Below are positions 26,050-34,154 of a DNA stretch of 64,000 bases, one piece after another. The translations under genes and the position numbers were made by a program. The first letter of the stretch is position 1. Each line of letters opens with the position of its first letter. The stretch comes from Frankiales bacterium (lineage in GTDB: Bacteria > Actinomycetota > Actinomycetes > JAFAQI01): assembly GCA_025980465.1 (NCBI GenBank), contig JAICXJ010000006.1, positions 1 through 64,000 on the forward strand, in the 5' to 3' direction. The notes beneath the pieces were generated by a model. The model searched no databases. It was not told where the DNA came from and saw nothing but the letters and a program-made list of their open reading frames with translations.

Positions 26050-27163
26050 CGTTAATCACCTCAATGTCCCCATACCCCATCGAAACGTTCAGCGTGATGA
26101 CACCCAGACCGGGACGAGTGCCGGCGACCAGTTGCCTGACGTCGAGGCCGAGCCCGTCGTGCTGGTCGCCGAGGACGACGACGTGACCGGCACCGACATG
26201 CGCGTGCACGATCACGCTTCGGGTCGGCGGGACGTAGATCCGCAGGCGGCCGGCTCCGATCCGGGTCGCCACGGTCGCGGTGCCCGGCGCGACGCTGTCG
26301 AGCGTCAGGCTGGCATCACCGGCCCCCAGCACGTAGGGCGCCCGCACCGCGGTCATCGGCACCCAGGTCCGGTTGCCGGCGGTCCAGGTCAGGTCGCGCG
26401 GAAGCGCGTCGGTGGCGGCGAGCGCGGCCACCAGGACCAGCCCGAGCGGGATCACGGCCCGCGCCCGCCCGGCGACCGCACCGACGAGCAGGCCCAGCCC
26501 CACCACACCGACGCAGGCCGCGGTGACATCCGCAGGCTGCAGACCGCCGGCACGCGACGCTGCGATAAGTCCGAGCACGCCGCCGACGAGCAGGGTCGCG
26601 GCGAGGACGAGCAGACCGAGCCACGACCGCGGCCGGGAACGTTCCCGCGGCACCGGCGGTGTCATCACCGTTGTGGTGTCGGCCCACGCAAGCGACTCCG
26701 CCGTCAGCGGCCCGGAAGGCGGTGGGCTGCTGGCCGCGAGCGACGTGCCACGCCACCACGCCAGTTGCCGGCTGGCCAGCGTCAGGACGGCGAGGATCGC
26801 CACCACGACGAGGAACACGGCGGTGAGCCGGTGCGGCAGCCCCTCGAGGTGCAACAGCCACACGACCAGCACCAGCGCGACGACCATGAGCAGCACATCG
26901 CGTCGGCGGTCGCTCCGCGAGGTCAGCCAACGCTCGAGCCGGGTCGTGGGTCGACCGTCCTCGGGAAGCAGCAGCCAGCACACGCCATAGATCGCGAGTC
27001 CGACCCCACCGAAGAAGACGAGTACGCCGAGGATGACCCGGAAGATCACCGGGTCGACGTCGAAGTAGCGGCCGGCGCCGGCGCAGACACCGGCGATCAT
27101 TCGACCTTCGTGCGGTCGACTCAGCCGGTGGGTCTCATCGGCGGTGGCCGTGGGTGTCGTCAT
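26036..27163 (-). CDS. PspC-domain membrane protein with LiaF-like C-terminus
   Basis: 375 residues from ATG 27163. PspC domain at 12-70 (RPHEGRMIAGVCAGAGRYFDV, FRVILGVLVFFGGVG). Several further helices, then a soluble C-terminal part (RIGAGRLRIYVPPTRSVIVH, GAGHVVVLG) resembling the beta-solenoid-like end of LiaF/DUF1707 proteins. Senses envelope stress in related systems. Divergent from a PspC-histidine kinase/response-regulator operon, with a repeated candidate operator between. Confidence 0.82.
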   Translation of the reverse strand: MTTPTATADETHRLSRPHEGRMIAGVCAGAGRYFDVDPVIFRVILGVLVFFGGVGLAIYGVCWLLLPEDGRPTTRLERWLTSRSDRRRDVLLMVVALVLVVWLLHLEGLPHRLTAVFLVVVAILAVLTLASRQLAWWRGTSLAASSPPPSGPLTAESLAWADTTTVMTPPVPRERSRPRSWLGLLVLAATLLVGGVLGLIAASRAGGLQPADVTAACVGVVGLGLLVGAVAGRARAVIPLGLVLVAALAATDALPRDLTWTAGNRTWVPMTAVRAPYVLGAGDASLTLDSVAPGTATVATRIGAGRLRIYVPPTRSVIVHAHVGAGHVVVLGDQHDGLGLDVRQLVAGTRPGLGVITLNVSMGYGDIEVINDAAA

Positions 27164-27198
27164 GGTCGTCAGAATCAACGATCACAGCGCGGTCCGGC

Positions 27199-27230
27199 AT
27201 CAGGGGAAGACCCTGATCCCGACCCTGAAT
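27199..27230. promoter_or_regulatory. Candidate response-regulator operator, three half-sites
   Basis: ATCAGGG (27199-27205), five bases, CCCTGAT (27211-27217), then CCCTGAAT (27223-27230) 12 bp further on. The perfect inverted repeat plus a third half-site in the divergent intergenic region between pspC and the kinase/regulator operon is what a LuxR-type response regulator would bind. Inferred. Confidence 0.5.
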
Positions 27231-27279
27231 CCCACCGCGGACCCTTCGCCAGAGCCGCTTGCCGTGTGACGATTTCGAC

Positions 27280-28497
27280 GTGCCAGCAACAGCCAGCCGC
27301 GAACGGCGCCGCCTGTACCGGCGGCGCGACGACCGGCTGGTCGCGGGCGTCGCCTCCGGCCTCGCCGACCACCTCGGGGTCAGCGTCATCGTGTTGCGAA
27401 TCGGCTTCGTCCTAGCGGTCGTCGTGGCCGGCCTCGGCGTACTGCTCTATGCGGCGTTCTGGGCGCTGGTCCCGCTCGGTCCCTCGATGCCAGAACGAGC
27501 CCGCCGCGAACGCACCGACGCCGAGTGGCTTCAGCTGATCGGCTTCGCTGCGCTCGGAGTGTCCATCCTGTTCGTGGCACAAATCCTGGGGTTCGGGGCC
27601 TCGTTGCTGTGGCCGGCCACAGCCGCGCTCACAGGTGCCGCCATTCTCTGGCGGCAGGCTGACGAGGGGCAGCGTGATCGATGGCGGGAGGCGACGGCCC
27701 GTGGGACCCGGTTCGTCACGACCTCGGAGCGCCGCCGTTCGGCCTTCCGCTGGGTCGCCGGATCGGTGCTGGTCCTGGCCGGGCTGGCGGCATTCCTCGC
27801 GCTGCACGGCCAGATTCCGCAAGCGCGGCGGGCCTTCCTTCCGCTTCTCATCGTGGTGGTCGGGCTGCTGCTGGTGATCGGACCGTGGATGCTGCAGACC
27901 TTCCAGCAGCTGGGCGCCGAGCGGACCGCCCGGATCCGGGAGCGGGAGCGGATCGAACTGGCCGGCCGGGTGCACGACTCGATGCTGCAGACCCTCACCC
28001 TGATCCAGAAGCATGCCGACGACCCGGTCGAGGTACAGCGGTTGGTGCGCTACTCCGAACGCGAGCTTCGCGGCTGGCTCTACGGTTCGGACCGACCGGA
28101 GACACTGCGCGCTGCGATGGTGGCGATCCGCAATGACGTCGAAGACGAGTACGCCGTCATGGTCGACCTCGTGATGGTCGGCGATCACGAGGCAACCGAG
28201 CCGGTGGAGGCCGTCGCCCGCGCGACCAGAGAAGCAGTCGTGAACGCCGCGAAGCACTCCGGTGTCGGTCGGATCGACGTGTACGTCGAGGTGTCCGCGA
28301 GCGAAATCGGTGCCTTCGTTCGCGACCGGGGCAACGGCTTCGACGTCGACGCGGTGCCGGTCGACCGGTTCGGCGTCCGTGAGTCGGTCGTCGCGCGAAT
28401 GGTGCGTCACGGCGGCGACGCGACGATTCGTAGCGCTGCCGGAAGCGGCACCGAGGTCAGGCTGCGGCTCCCGCTCAACGCGACGGTCTCGCCATGA
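27280..28497 (+). CDS. PspC-domain sensor histidine kinase
   Basis: 405 residues from GTG 27280 (TTG 27259 is the alternative). Order: PspC domain about 10-70, membrane helices to about 205, HisKA_3 dimerisation/phosphoacceptor (AGRVHDSMLQTLTLIQ, His near 231), HATPase (REAVVNAAKHSG, DRGNGFD, GSGTEVRLRLP). It is a fusion of the envelope-sensing PspC module to a kinase, as seen in actinobacteria. It phosphorylates the regulator encoded 13 bp downstream. Likely responds to membrane stress together with the divergent PspC protein. Confidence 0.9.
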   Translation: MPATASRERRRLYRRRDDRLVAGVASGLADHLGVSVIVLRIGFVLAVVVAGLGVLLYAAFWALVPLGPSMPERARRERTDAEWLQLIGFAALGVSILFVAQILGFGASLLWPATAALTGAAILWRQADEGQRDRWREATARGTRFVTTSERRRSAFRWVAGSVLVLAGLAAFLALHGQIPQARRAFLPLLIVVVGLLLVIGPWMLQTFQQLGAERTARIRERERIELAGRVHDSMLQTLTLIQKHADDPVEVQRLVRYSERELRGWLYGSDRPETLRAAMVAIRNDVEDEYAVMVDLVMVGDHEATEPVEAVARATREAVVNAAKHSGVGRIDVYVEVSASEIGAFVRDRGNGFDVDAVPVDRFGVRESVVARMVRHGGDATIRSAAGSGTEVRLRLPLNATVSP

Positions 28498-28510
28498 ACG
28501 CGGCGCCGCC

Positions 28511-29164
28511 ATGACCAAGACGAGCCAGTTGCGCGTCGTGCTGGTGGACGATCACGCGCTGGTGCGCGCCGGCGTCCGCGCCGAGTTGGCCGACCGGCTC
28601 GACATCGTCGGCGAGGCCGACGACGTAGCCTCCGCCATCGCCTGCATCGCGGCGGCGCAGCCGGACGTCGTACTGCTCGACGTCCACCTACCCAGCGGGA
28701 CCGGGGACGAGGTGATCGCCGCGGTCGCCTCGGATGCGCCGGACACCAAGTTCCTCGCGTTGTCGGTGTCCGACGCTTCGACCGACGTGATCCGGGTGAT
28801 CCGCGCTGGCGCCCGTGGCTACGTGACGAAGTCGATCAGCGCCGAGGAGCTTGCCGATGCGATCGAGCGGGTCGCGGCCGGTGACGCGGTGTTCTCGCCA
28901 CGTCTCGCGGGTTTCGTGCTCGATGCGTTCACGACCGGCGACGTCCCGCCCCAGCCGCTCTCCGAGCTCGACGTACTCTCCCCGCGCGAGCGCGAGGTGC
29001 TGCAGCTCATCGCCCGCGGGTACACCTACCGTGAGGTGGCATCGGAGCTCTTCCTGTCGATCAAGACCGTGGAGACCCATGTGTCGTCGGTCCTGCGCAA
29101 GCTGCAGCTGTCGAACCGGCGTGAACTGACCCGATGGGCTACCGAGCGGCGGCTGCTTTCCTAG
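28511..29164 (+). CDS. LuxR-type response regulator
   Basis: 217 residues. Receiver domain with DD at 13-14, phosphoacceptor Asp57 (VVLLDVHLP) and switch Ser/Lys (LSVSD, TKSIS). C-terminal HTH about 150-215 (LSPREREVLQLIARGYTYRE, SIKTVETHVSSVLRKLQL). Partner of the PspC kinase just upstream; the ATCAGGG/CCCTGAT repeats near 27200 are its likely target. Intact. Confidence 0.95.
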   Translation: MTKTSQLRVVLVDDHALVRAGVRAELADRLDIVGEADDVASAIACIAAAQPDVVLLDVHLPSGTGDEVIAAVASDAPDTKFLALSVSDASTDVIRVIRAGARGYVTKSISAEELADAIERVAAGDAVFSPRLAGFVLDAFTTGDVPPQPLSELDVLSPREREVLQLIARGYTYREVASELFLSIKTVETHVSSVLRKLQLSNRRELTRWATERRLLS

Positions 29165-29226
29165 ACCGACCGCGTCCGACCGGGCGCGCCGAGGACGTTG
29201 ACATTAGACTCGTGCGGTCCCATCCG

Positions 29227-29300
29227 GGGCAGGTAGCTCAGTTGGTACGAGCGTCCGCCTGAAAAGCGGAAGGTCGGCGGTTCGATCCCGCCCCTGCCCA
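29227..29300 (+). tRNA. tRNA-Phe (GAA), integration site
   Basis: 74-nt cloverleaf. Acceptor GGGCAGG pairs with CCTGCCC; anticodon loop CTGAAAA gives GAA (Phe). Its 3' part from the anticodon stem onward is duplicated at 32810, marking it as an attachment site of an integrated element. The tRNA itself remains complete. Confidence 0.97.
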
Positions 29301-29302
29301 CC
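29259..29302 (+). repeat. Attachment repeat, left copy (3' part of tRNA-Phe)
   Basis: 44 bp from the anticodon loop to CCACC after the tRNA end. It matches 32810-32853 with one mismatch (T at 29286, C at 32837). Arrangement is that of attL for a tRNA-integrating element. Confidence 0.9.
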
Positions 29303-29417
29303 CCCGATTCTCGGCGTTGTCGCAGGTCAGCGGCCTGCCAGCACTTGGTGATCTTGTCGTCGGTCCAGTGGTCAGTAGCCGCCCAGCACCGCTATTTACC
29401 GTGTCTGGCCGCCCGTT

Positions 29418-29437
29418 GTTGCACGCAGGTTGCACGG
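29418..29437 (+). repeat. Candidate integrase arm site, left end
   Basis: GTTGCACGC-AG-GTTGCACGG, two imperfect 9-bp copies spaced 11 bp. The same 20-bp arrangement (middle two bases TA) is at 32729-32748 inside the other end of the element. Confidence 0.45.
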
Positions 29438-29466
29438 TGATCTTGATGGGTGGCAGTGCGCCGTGG

Positions 29467-30400
29467 CTACGGACGCGAGACGTCGTAGCGGCCGACCGTG
29501 CCGTCGTCGAACGTCACGTCGCCCGTGATCGGTGGCGCGTCGACCGCGACCAGTCGTTTGCCGTGGCAGGCCACCACCGCGTGCAGGGCGAGGCTGAGCA
29601 GACGGGCACCGGCGAGGTCCAGATCGGCAGGCTCACCATCCCGCACCGTATACATCTGCGGAACAAGGGATGCCTCCGCCGACCAGCCATACCGCCGCGC
29701 CTTGTCGGCGAACACGCCGCCGACCTCTCTCCAGGAGTCGAGGTGCACGATCAACGCACCCTCCAACGCCTGCCGCGCATCGCTTTCCCCGGTCGCGGCG
29801 CGATGCAACGCATCCGGGTCGGCGGTGAGGCTGAAACCGTGCTGGACCCCGGCGGCACCGAGCACGATTCCGGTCCGCTCCACTATGTCCCCCTCAAGAT
29901 CGAGGCGCATCGTGAACAGTTCGGAGTCCGACCACCGCTGCCACGGTGCGGCGTCAACGAACGATTGCAGCGCCACGTACAGCATCTGCCAGTCAGCGAC
30001 ATCGGGCGGATCCTGCGGCTGGCGTCGCCCCTCGAGGTGACCGACAAGGGAATCCACGATCTCCTCCGCGTCCCACATCTCGACGCCGGGCTCGACAGAG
30101 GTCCTTGCTAGCTTCGACAGCTTCGCGGCAGCGGCCGCGACCGCATCAATCGACTCCGGCGGGCACACGATCCGGGCGGGTACCACTTTCGGGGAGGGGG
30201 CGACCGGCCGGATTACCGCGTCCTTCAACGCACGGTCCACCACGCTCTGCCGCGACACCCCGAACGAGCTTGCTGACGACCAGTCCAGTCGCGGCGTCGA
30301 GCACCATGGCAAGAGCCGTGGTGTGTTCGCCTTGAACCCGCACCCGCTCCGACACGTCTCGAAACATCACGACCCAGGTCGTAGAACCCTCGCCGTCCAC
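29467..30400 (-). pseudogene. Unknown protein gene split by a frameshift
   Basis: From GTG 30400 one frame reads TTWVVMFRDVSERVRVQGEH, ALAMVLDAATGLVVSKLVRG, and the next frame continues SRQSVVDRALKDAVIRPV through ADWQMLYVALQSFVDAAPW to a stop at 29467. The two join naturally if one C is removed from the CCCC run at 30258-30261. The combined product would be about 310 residues. No family recognised. It may be a real pseudogene or a sequencing indel. Upstream in-frame DNA has a stop before any ATG, so the start could also be lost. Confidence 0.55.
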
Positions 30401-30533
30401 TTGGTAACCGTAACGAGTGGCGAGCCCACCACTACTGGGCGTCCGGACCGAGCGTCAGCGCGGCGGTGGTGGGATTCCCGCCGGACAGCTTGCTTATAGG
30501 GGTGCGACCCACGAAGGCCGCAACTAACACGAG

Positions 30534-31190
30534 TCAAGCTGCGGATACGCCCGCCCTCTCAAGTGCGTCCCAAAGCGCAGTTAAGTCATCGTTCGAGACA
30601 GCCAATCTCCGCGCCCACCCGGACACATCGTGGCCGGCAAGGATGATGCAGTCCCGTCTCGCCAGAGGCAGGCCCCACAAGCCGATACGGTCTCGCGTCA
30701 TCGTGACCGCTCGGCTACACATGACAATGTGCCTGGTTTCGAGCATCATGCCCTGCGGTGCTTTGAGTTCGACCGACCCCACGCGGACGCGAACAACCGG
30801 TCCGCCGTTTAGCTGCGCATTCCAGTTCCGCCAAGTTGCTCCGCGACGGCGATGTCGTACGAAGACGTGATCCGTAAAGATCAGGTCCCCAGCGAGCGCT
30901 TGCCGCAGCCGCCTGTCGACCTCTCTCCGTCGGTGGCTGCGCCCTTTGTTCGTCACGGCTAGCTGAAACATCCTTCCTGCTCTTCGTCGTTCGCTACGTA
31001 CTCTGCGGCGTCGTGAAGCGCCCCGAGGTAGTTCACAGGGCCGAGCCCCAGTTTTCAAGGAGTCATAAAGGGCCTTAGCGGCGTGAGACGTGAGCCAGTT
31101 ACCAAAGACGTGAACCCAGGTATAGGTCTCGCCTCCGGCAGCGCTGAGTTCTGCCCCCGCCTCAACGCCAAGGTCGGCGCCGAAAATCAC
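30534..31190 (-). CDS. Unknown cargo protein of the integrated element
   Basis: 218 residues, less GC-biased than neighbours. A basic Arg-rich middle (ASRRRRVRSERRRAGR) and a compact C-terminal domain from about 125: GGPVVRVRVGSVELKAPQ, MLETRHIVMCSRAVTM, RDRIGLWGLPLARRD, DDLTALWDALERAGV. No known motif; the C-terminal part looks like a small beta-rich domain. The N-terminal 60 residues are doubtful, so the true start may be further in. Confidence 0.4.
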   Translation of the reverse strand: MIFGADLGVEAGAELSAAGGETYTWVHVFGNWLTSHAAKALYDSLKTGARPCELPRGASRRRRVRSERRRAGRMFQLAVTNKGRSHRRREVDRRLRQALAGDLIFTDHVFVRHRRRGATWRNWNAQLNGGPVVRVRVGSVELKAPQGMMLETRHIVMCSRAVTMTRDRIGLWGLPLARRDCIILAGHDVSGWARRLAVSNDDLTALWDALERAGVSAA

Positions 31191-31212
31191 CTGACCACTG
31201 AGCCGGTTGTTC

Positions 31213-31591
31213 CAAAAGACCGCACGTCATTCCGCTGCTCGCTGAACACCTGGAGTGCTACGCCGGATCGCAGCGGGTGTTCGTCGGGCGTGCGGGTGAG
31301 CCGATGCGGGGGGACGCGTTGCGGCTGGCGTTCCAACGCGCCCGGATCGAGGTCGGGCTGCCGCAGCTGCGGTTCCACGACCTGCGGCACACCGGGCAGA
31401 CCCTCGCCGCCGAGGCGGGCGCGAGCCTTGCCGATCTGATGCGCCGCCTCGGTCACTCGTCGATGGTCGCGGCGAAGCGCTACTTGCACGCCACCGACAG
31501 CCGGGACCGGCAGATCGCCGATGCCTTGAGTCAGCTCGCGGCCAACCAACCGGATGACCCGGACCGGCCGCGCAGCGTCATCCAGCGCTGA
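31213..31591 (+). pseudogene. Tyrosine integrase C-terminal fragment
   Basis: About 125 in-frame residues without a start codon: RPHVIPLLAEHL, YAGSQRVFVGRAGEPM, then the catalytic core RFHDLRHTGQTLAAEAGA (His/Arg), RLGHSSMVAAKRYLHAT (His and nucleophilic Tyr), ending in an Arg-rich tail. The N-terminal DNA-binding part and the first catalytic Arg are missing. It is the integrase of the tRNA-Phe element, broken, so self-excision is not expected. Its 3' end overlaps the HEPN gene by 14 bp, convergent. Confidence 0.85.
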
Positions 31592-32042
31592 ACAGCCCGA
31601 GGTTGGGGAGAAGTTTGCTCGCCTGGTCGATCATCGCTGCGACGGCATCAAGCGCCTCGGTCACCTCATCGGATGTGGTCTCGTCGGTCGGGTTGGTTGG
31701 GTACTCGATTCGGTTGCGCCCGCGGCGGAGCGATCCGAAGACCGTGAACGCGTCACGAAACTGCGCGACGACGGCCTGCTCGACGGCATAGTGGCCGCCT
31801 GCGGTCGTGGGTCGCAGTCCCTGCTGGGCGAGCAATCCGACGCACGCCTGGCGAGCAGCGTCGTACCCAAGGACGTAGGCACTTGAGGGGTCGAGGTCTA
31901 CCAGCGAGCGCGCCGAGTCGAGTGTGGTGGCTGCCTTGTCCAACCAGCCCTCGCCGTTCGCGGCGCTGCCTGCGACTTGTTGGAGATGGCCGCCCTTCAC
32001 TAACTCGTCGACAACGGCCTCACCAATCCCCCATCGGCTCAT
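31578..32042 (-). CDS. HEPN-domain toxin-like protein
   Basis: 154 residues, helical HEPN domain: WLDKAATTLDSARSLVDLDP near 33, SAYVLGYDAARQACVGLLAQQ, and LRRGRNRIEYPT near 107-118, where the RN-x-x-E-Y variant replaces the classical R-x4-6-H RNase motif. It follows an HTH-MNT gene with an ATGA overlap (32039-32042), the standard order of HEPN/MNT toxin-antitoxin pairs. In characterised pairs the MNT protein nucleotidylates and silences the HEPN RNase; assumed here. Confidence 0.8.
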   Translation of the reverse strand: MSRWGIGEAVVDELVKGGHLQQVAGSAANGEGWLDKAATTLDSARSLVDLDPSSAYVLGYDAARQACVGLLAQQGLRPTTAGGHYAVEQAVVAQFRDAFTVFGSLRRGRNRIEYPTNPTDETTSDEVTEALDAVAAMIDQASKLLPNLGLFSAG

Positions 32043-32647
32043 GCGCTGTCCCGCGCCGTTGCCGAAGCCCTGTCTGTCGCAGGGTAGATCGCGCCGGTGT
32101 GGATCTGCGCCGCCAGCGGGTCGGTGTCATCGCGCCACCGCGTCCGGCTCATCACGACCGGGTTCACCGGGATACGCAGCCGGTCCTCGCACCTCTGCGC
32201 CGCCGCGTCGACCTCAAGGCGGCTCACCCTGTCACCGACGACGAGGATGTCGATGTCGTTCGGCGCGATGCCGATTTCACCCGCATACCGTGCGGCCCAT
32301 GAGCCGTAGATGAACACCTCGGCCTTCCGAGCTACGTCGGCGAACTCCTCGCCGACGACCACGGCGGGACCATAGGTGAGGAGCAGCAACTGGCTCAGCG
32401 CCGGGAAGAGCCGGCTTGCCCGGTTGGCCCTCACCAGCCGGGACCGCCCGACCTGTCGTTCCAGCAGGATGCCGGCGTCGACGAGCCGACCGACCTCGAG
32501 ATGCGTCGTCGACACCGCCATGTCCAGCCGCCGGGCGAGGTCGGTAAGGGTTGTCTCCTCTTCTGGATGAAGGAGGAGGTCGGCGAGTAGCCGCGCCTGA
32601 TGATGAGAGCGCATAATCGGCAGCAGCGGCGGCGGTTCGCTTCGCAT
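32039..32647 (-). CDS. Winged-helix/MNT nucleotidyltransferase antitoxin
   Basis: 202 residues. Residues about 15-75 form a winged helix (LADLLLHPEEETTLTDLARR, DMAVSTTHLEVGRLVDAG); 105-140 is a minimal nucleotidyltransferase core: VFIYGSWAARYAGE (Gly115-Ser116) and DIDILVVGD (Asp131, Asp133). One protein thus carries both the autoregulatory and the modifying activity. It lies upstream of, and overlaps, the HEPN gene. A near-consensus promoter with a 14-bp palindrome lies immediately before its ATG. Confidence 0.85.
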   Translation of the reverse strand: MRSEPPPLLPIMRSHHQARLLADLLLHPEEETTLTDLARRLDMAVSTTHLEVGRLVDAGILLERQVGRSRLVRANRASRLFPALSQLLLLTYGPAVVVGEEFADVARKAEVFIYGSWAARYAGEIGIAPNDIDILVVGDRVSRLEVDAAAQRCEDRLRIPVNPVVMSRTRWRDDTDPLAAQIHTGAIYPATDRASATARDSA

Positions 32648-32682
32648 AGATCGAAGATATCTTCGGTTTATACGAAGGTCAA
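32648..32682 (-). promoter_or_regulatory. Promoter and palindromic operator of the HTH-MNT/HEPN pair
   Basis: On the minus strand: TTGACC (32677-32682), 17-base spacer, TATCTT (32654-32659), then six bases to the ATG at 32647, implying a leaderless transcript. The perfect palindrome CGAAGATATCTTCG (32652-32665) covers the -10 element, and CGAAG is repeated at 32673-32677. Fits autorepression by the winged-helix domain. Confidence 0.7.
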
Positions 32683-32728
32683 GATTGACCGCCCCGCCGA
32701 AAGCAGCCTGAGGCGGTCAAAAGTCGCG

Positions 32729-32748
32729 GTTGCACGCTAGTTGCACGG
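32729..32748 (+). repeat. Candidate integrase arm site, right end
   Basis: GTTGCACGC-TA-GTTGCACGG, matching 29418-29437 in sequence, spacing and orientation, 62 bp before the right attachment repeat. Confidence 0.45.
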
Positions 32749-32809
32749 CAGTCTGGCGAGGGCCAAGATGTCGTTGATTCTCAACGATCCAAGACCAAGA
32801 CCGTAATGA

Positions 32810-32853
32810 CTGAAAAGCGGAAGGTCGGCGGTTCGACCCCGCCCCTGCCCACC
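32810..32853 (+). repeat. Attachment repeat, right copy
   Basis: Second copy of the 44-bp 3' end of tRNA-Phe (43/44 identical to 29259-29302). There is no complete tRNA around it, so it is the attR scar. Confidence 0.9.
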
Positions 32854-32919
32854 ATCGAAACACCGTCTGACGACCTGCAGGTTCGCTCCGGCCAAGATCA
32901 TCGCGAAAGCAGCCGCGGA

Positions 32920-32946
32920 GGCGTGGTCTCAGTTTTGGTCTCATTT
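32920..32946 (+). repeat. 27-bp direct repeat, left copy
   Basis: Starts GGCGTGGTCTCAGTTTT and ends in GGTCTCATTT; identical to 37897-37923. Contains two GGTCTCA half-repeats. Lies 67 bp beyond the tRNA-Phe attachment scar and may bound a second inserted segment. Confidence 0.85.
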
Positions 32947-33055
32947 GTTGCCGTCGAACGTGGCCACAGGCGTCCACGACGACGCGGTCGCGGTGACGCT
33001 GTGTAGTGCAGACGAGAGCGTTCCGCGAAGACGACGCGGCGAATAGGCTGCGCGG

Positions 33056-34087
33056 GTGCCTGATGTACCCGTGGTCTTCGTGATCAGCGGGCCGATGGCA
33101 GCCGGCAAATCGACGGTCGCGAAGGCGCTCGCGGAACGCTTCGATCGGGGCGTCCATCTCGAAGGTGACGTATTCAGGCGGAGCATCGTCAGCGGGCGCC
33201 GGGAGGTCACGCCTGACGCAGACGATGAAGCCTTGCGGCAGTTGGAGCTTCGCTACCGCCTCGCTGCTGCCGCCACCGACGGGTATTCCGATGCCGGCTA
33301 CACGGTCGTGGTCGAAGACGTGATCGGACCGTCGTACCTTGGCGCGTTTCGGACGGCGATTCGCAATCGGCCATGTCACGTGATCGTGCTCATGCCATCG
33401 GTCGAGGCTGTCGAGGAACGTGAAGGCGGGCGGCCGAACGCCGGCTACTGGTCGTGGCAGATCGACGAACTGCATGCGATGTTCGCGGCCGGACCGCGCG
33501 TCGGGCTTTGGCTGGACACGTCGGACATGACCGCGGAGCAGACGGTCGACGCGATCCTTGCCGCAACGTTGTCACAGCGGGAGCCCATCGTCGTGACCGA
33601 CTACGACCCGAGTTGGCCAGAGTCGTTCGAGCGGCTGGCGGCGCCAATCAGTGACGCCGTACGAGATCTCGGCGGTCGAGTCGAGCATGTCGGGAGCACG
33701 AGCGTGCCAGGTCTGGCTGCCAAGCCGATCATCGACATCGACGTCGTGGTACCCAACGTTGACGTTGTTCCGCAAGCCATCGAGCAGCTTCGACTCCTCG
33801 GCTACACCTACCAGGGAGACAAAGGCATCCCTGGCCGGGAGGCATTCCTTTGGCCTCCAGGGATGCCGCACCATCATGTGTACGTCGTCGTCGACGGCAA
33901 CGCACAGTATCGCCAGCACATCCGCTTCCGCGACCATCTGCGATCCCATCCCTCGGTCGCGGACGACTACGCGGCTCTCAAGCGTGAACTCGCGGAGCAT
34001 CACCGGTGGGACCGGCTCGGCTACACAGACGCGAAAACGGACTTCATCACTCGGGTGCTCGACGCCAACACCGGCACCGGCGCCTGA
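33056..34087 (+). CDS. P-loop kinase fused to GrpB/UPF0157 nucleotidyltransferase-like domain
   Basis: 343 residues. N-terminal P-loop kinase with Walker A GPMAAGKST (12-20), a mobile lid region HLEGDVFRR and RPNAGYWSWQ. From about 180, a GrpB domain: VVTDYDPSWPESFERL, EHVGSTSVPGLAAKP, DIDVVVP (GS..DxD nucleotidyltransferase core) and HHHVYVV. Kinase plus nucleotidyltransferase in one chain suggests modification of a small molecule. GTG start at 33056. Substrate unknown. Confidence 0.82.
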   Translation: MPDVPVVFVISGPMAAGKSTVAKALAERFDRGVHLEGDVFRRSIVSGRREVTPDADDEALRQLELRYRLAAAATDGYSDAGYTVVVEDVIGPSYLGAFRTAIRNRPCHVIVLMPSVEAVEEREGGRPNAGYWSWQIDELHAMFAAGPRVGLWLDTSDMTAEQTVDAILAATLSQREPIVVTDYDPSWPESFERLAAPISDAVRDLGGRVEHVGSTSVPGLAAKPIIDIDVVVPNVDVVPQAIEQLRLLGYTYQGDKGIPGREAFLWPPGMPHHHVYVVVDGNAQYRQHIRFRDHLRSHPSVADDYAALKRELAEHHRWDRLGYTDAKTDFITRVLDANTGTGA

Positions 34088-34154
34088 CCGCGCGGATACC
34101 CGGACGCCATCCGGGGGTGGTCGGCGGGCTTCGATCGGCCGCAGCCCTCCGGAC

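Larger units (their letters stand above)
29259..32853. mobile_element. Remnant of an element integrated at tRNA-Phe
   Basis: About 3.6 kb between the two 44-bp tRNA-Phe repeats. Contents: a frameshifted unknown gene, a gene of unknown function, the C-terminal third of a tyrosine integrase, and a HEPN/HTH-MNT toxin-antitoxin pair. No replication, excision or transfer gene is left, so it is a decayed element held by the tRNA and perhaps the addiction module. Paired GTTGCACG repeats near both ends may be integrase arm sites. Confidence 0.8.

Noticed and set aside
26132-27415. 427-codon open frame antisense to the PspC gene
   Set aside because: Asp/Arg/Gly-rich shadow of a gene with clear PspC domain on the other strand.
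29238-33475. Minus-strand frames containing GAGSNRRPSAFQ (29238-29435 and 32717-33475)
   Set aside because: This peptide is the translation of the tRNA-Phe 3' end on the wrong strand, a known spurious annotation; it only marks the attachment repeats.
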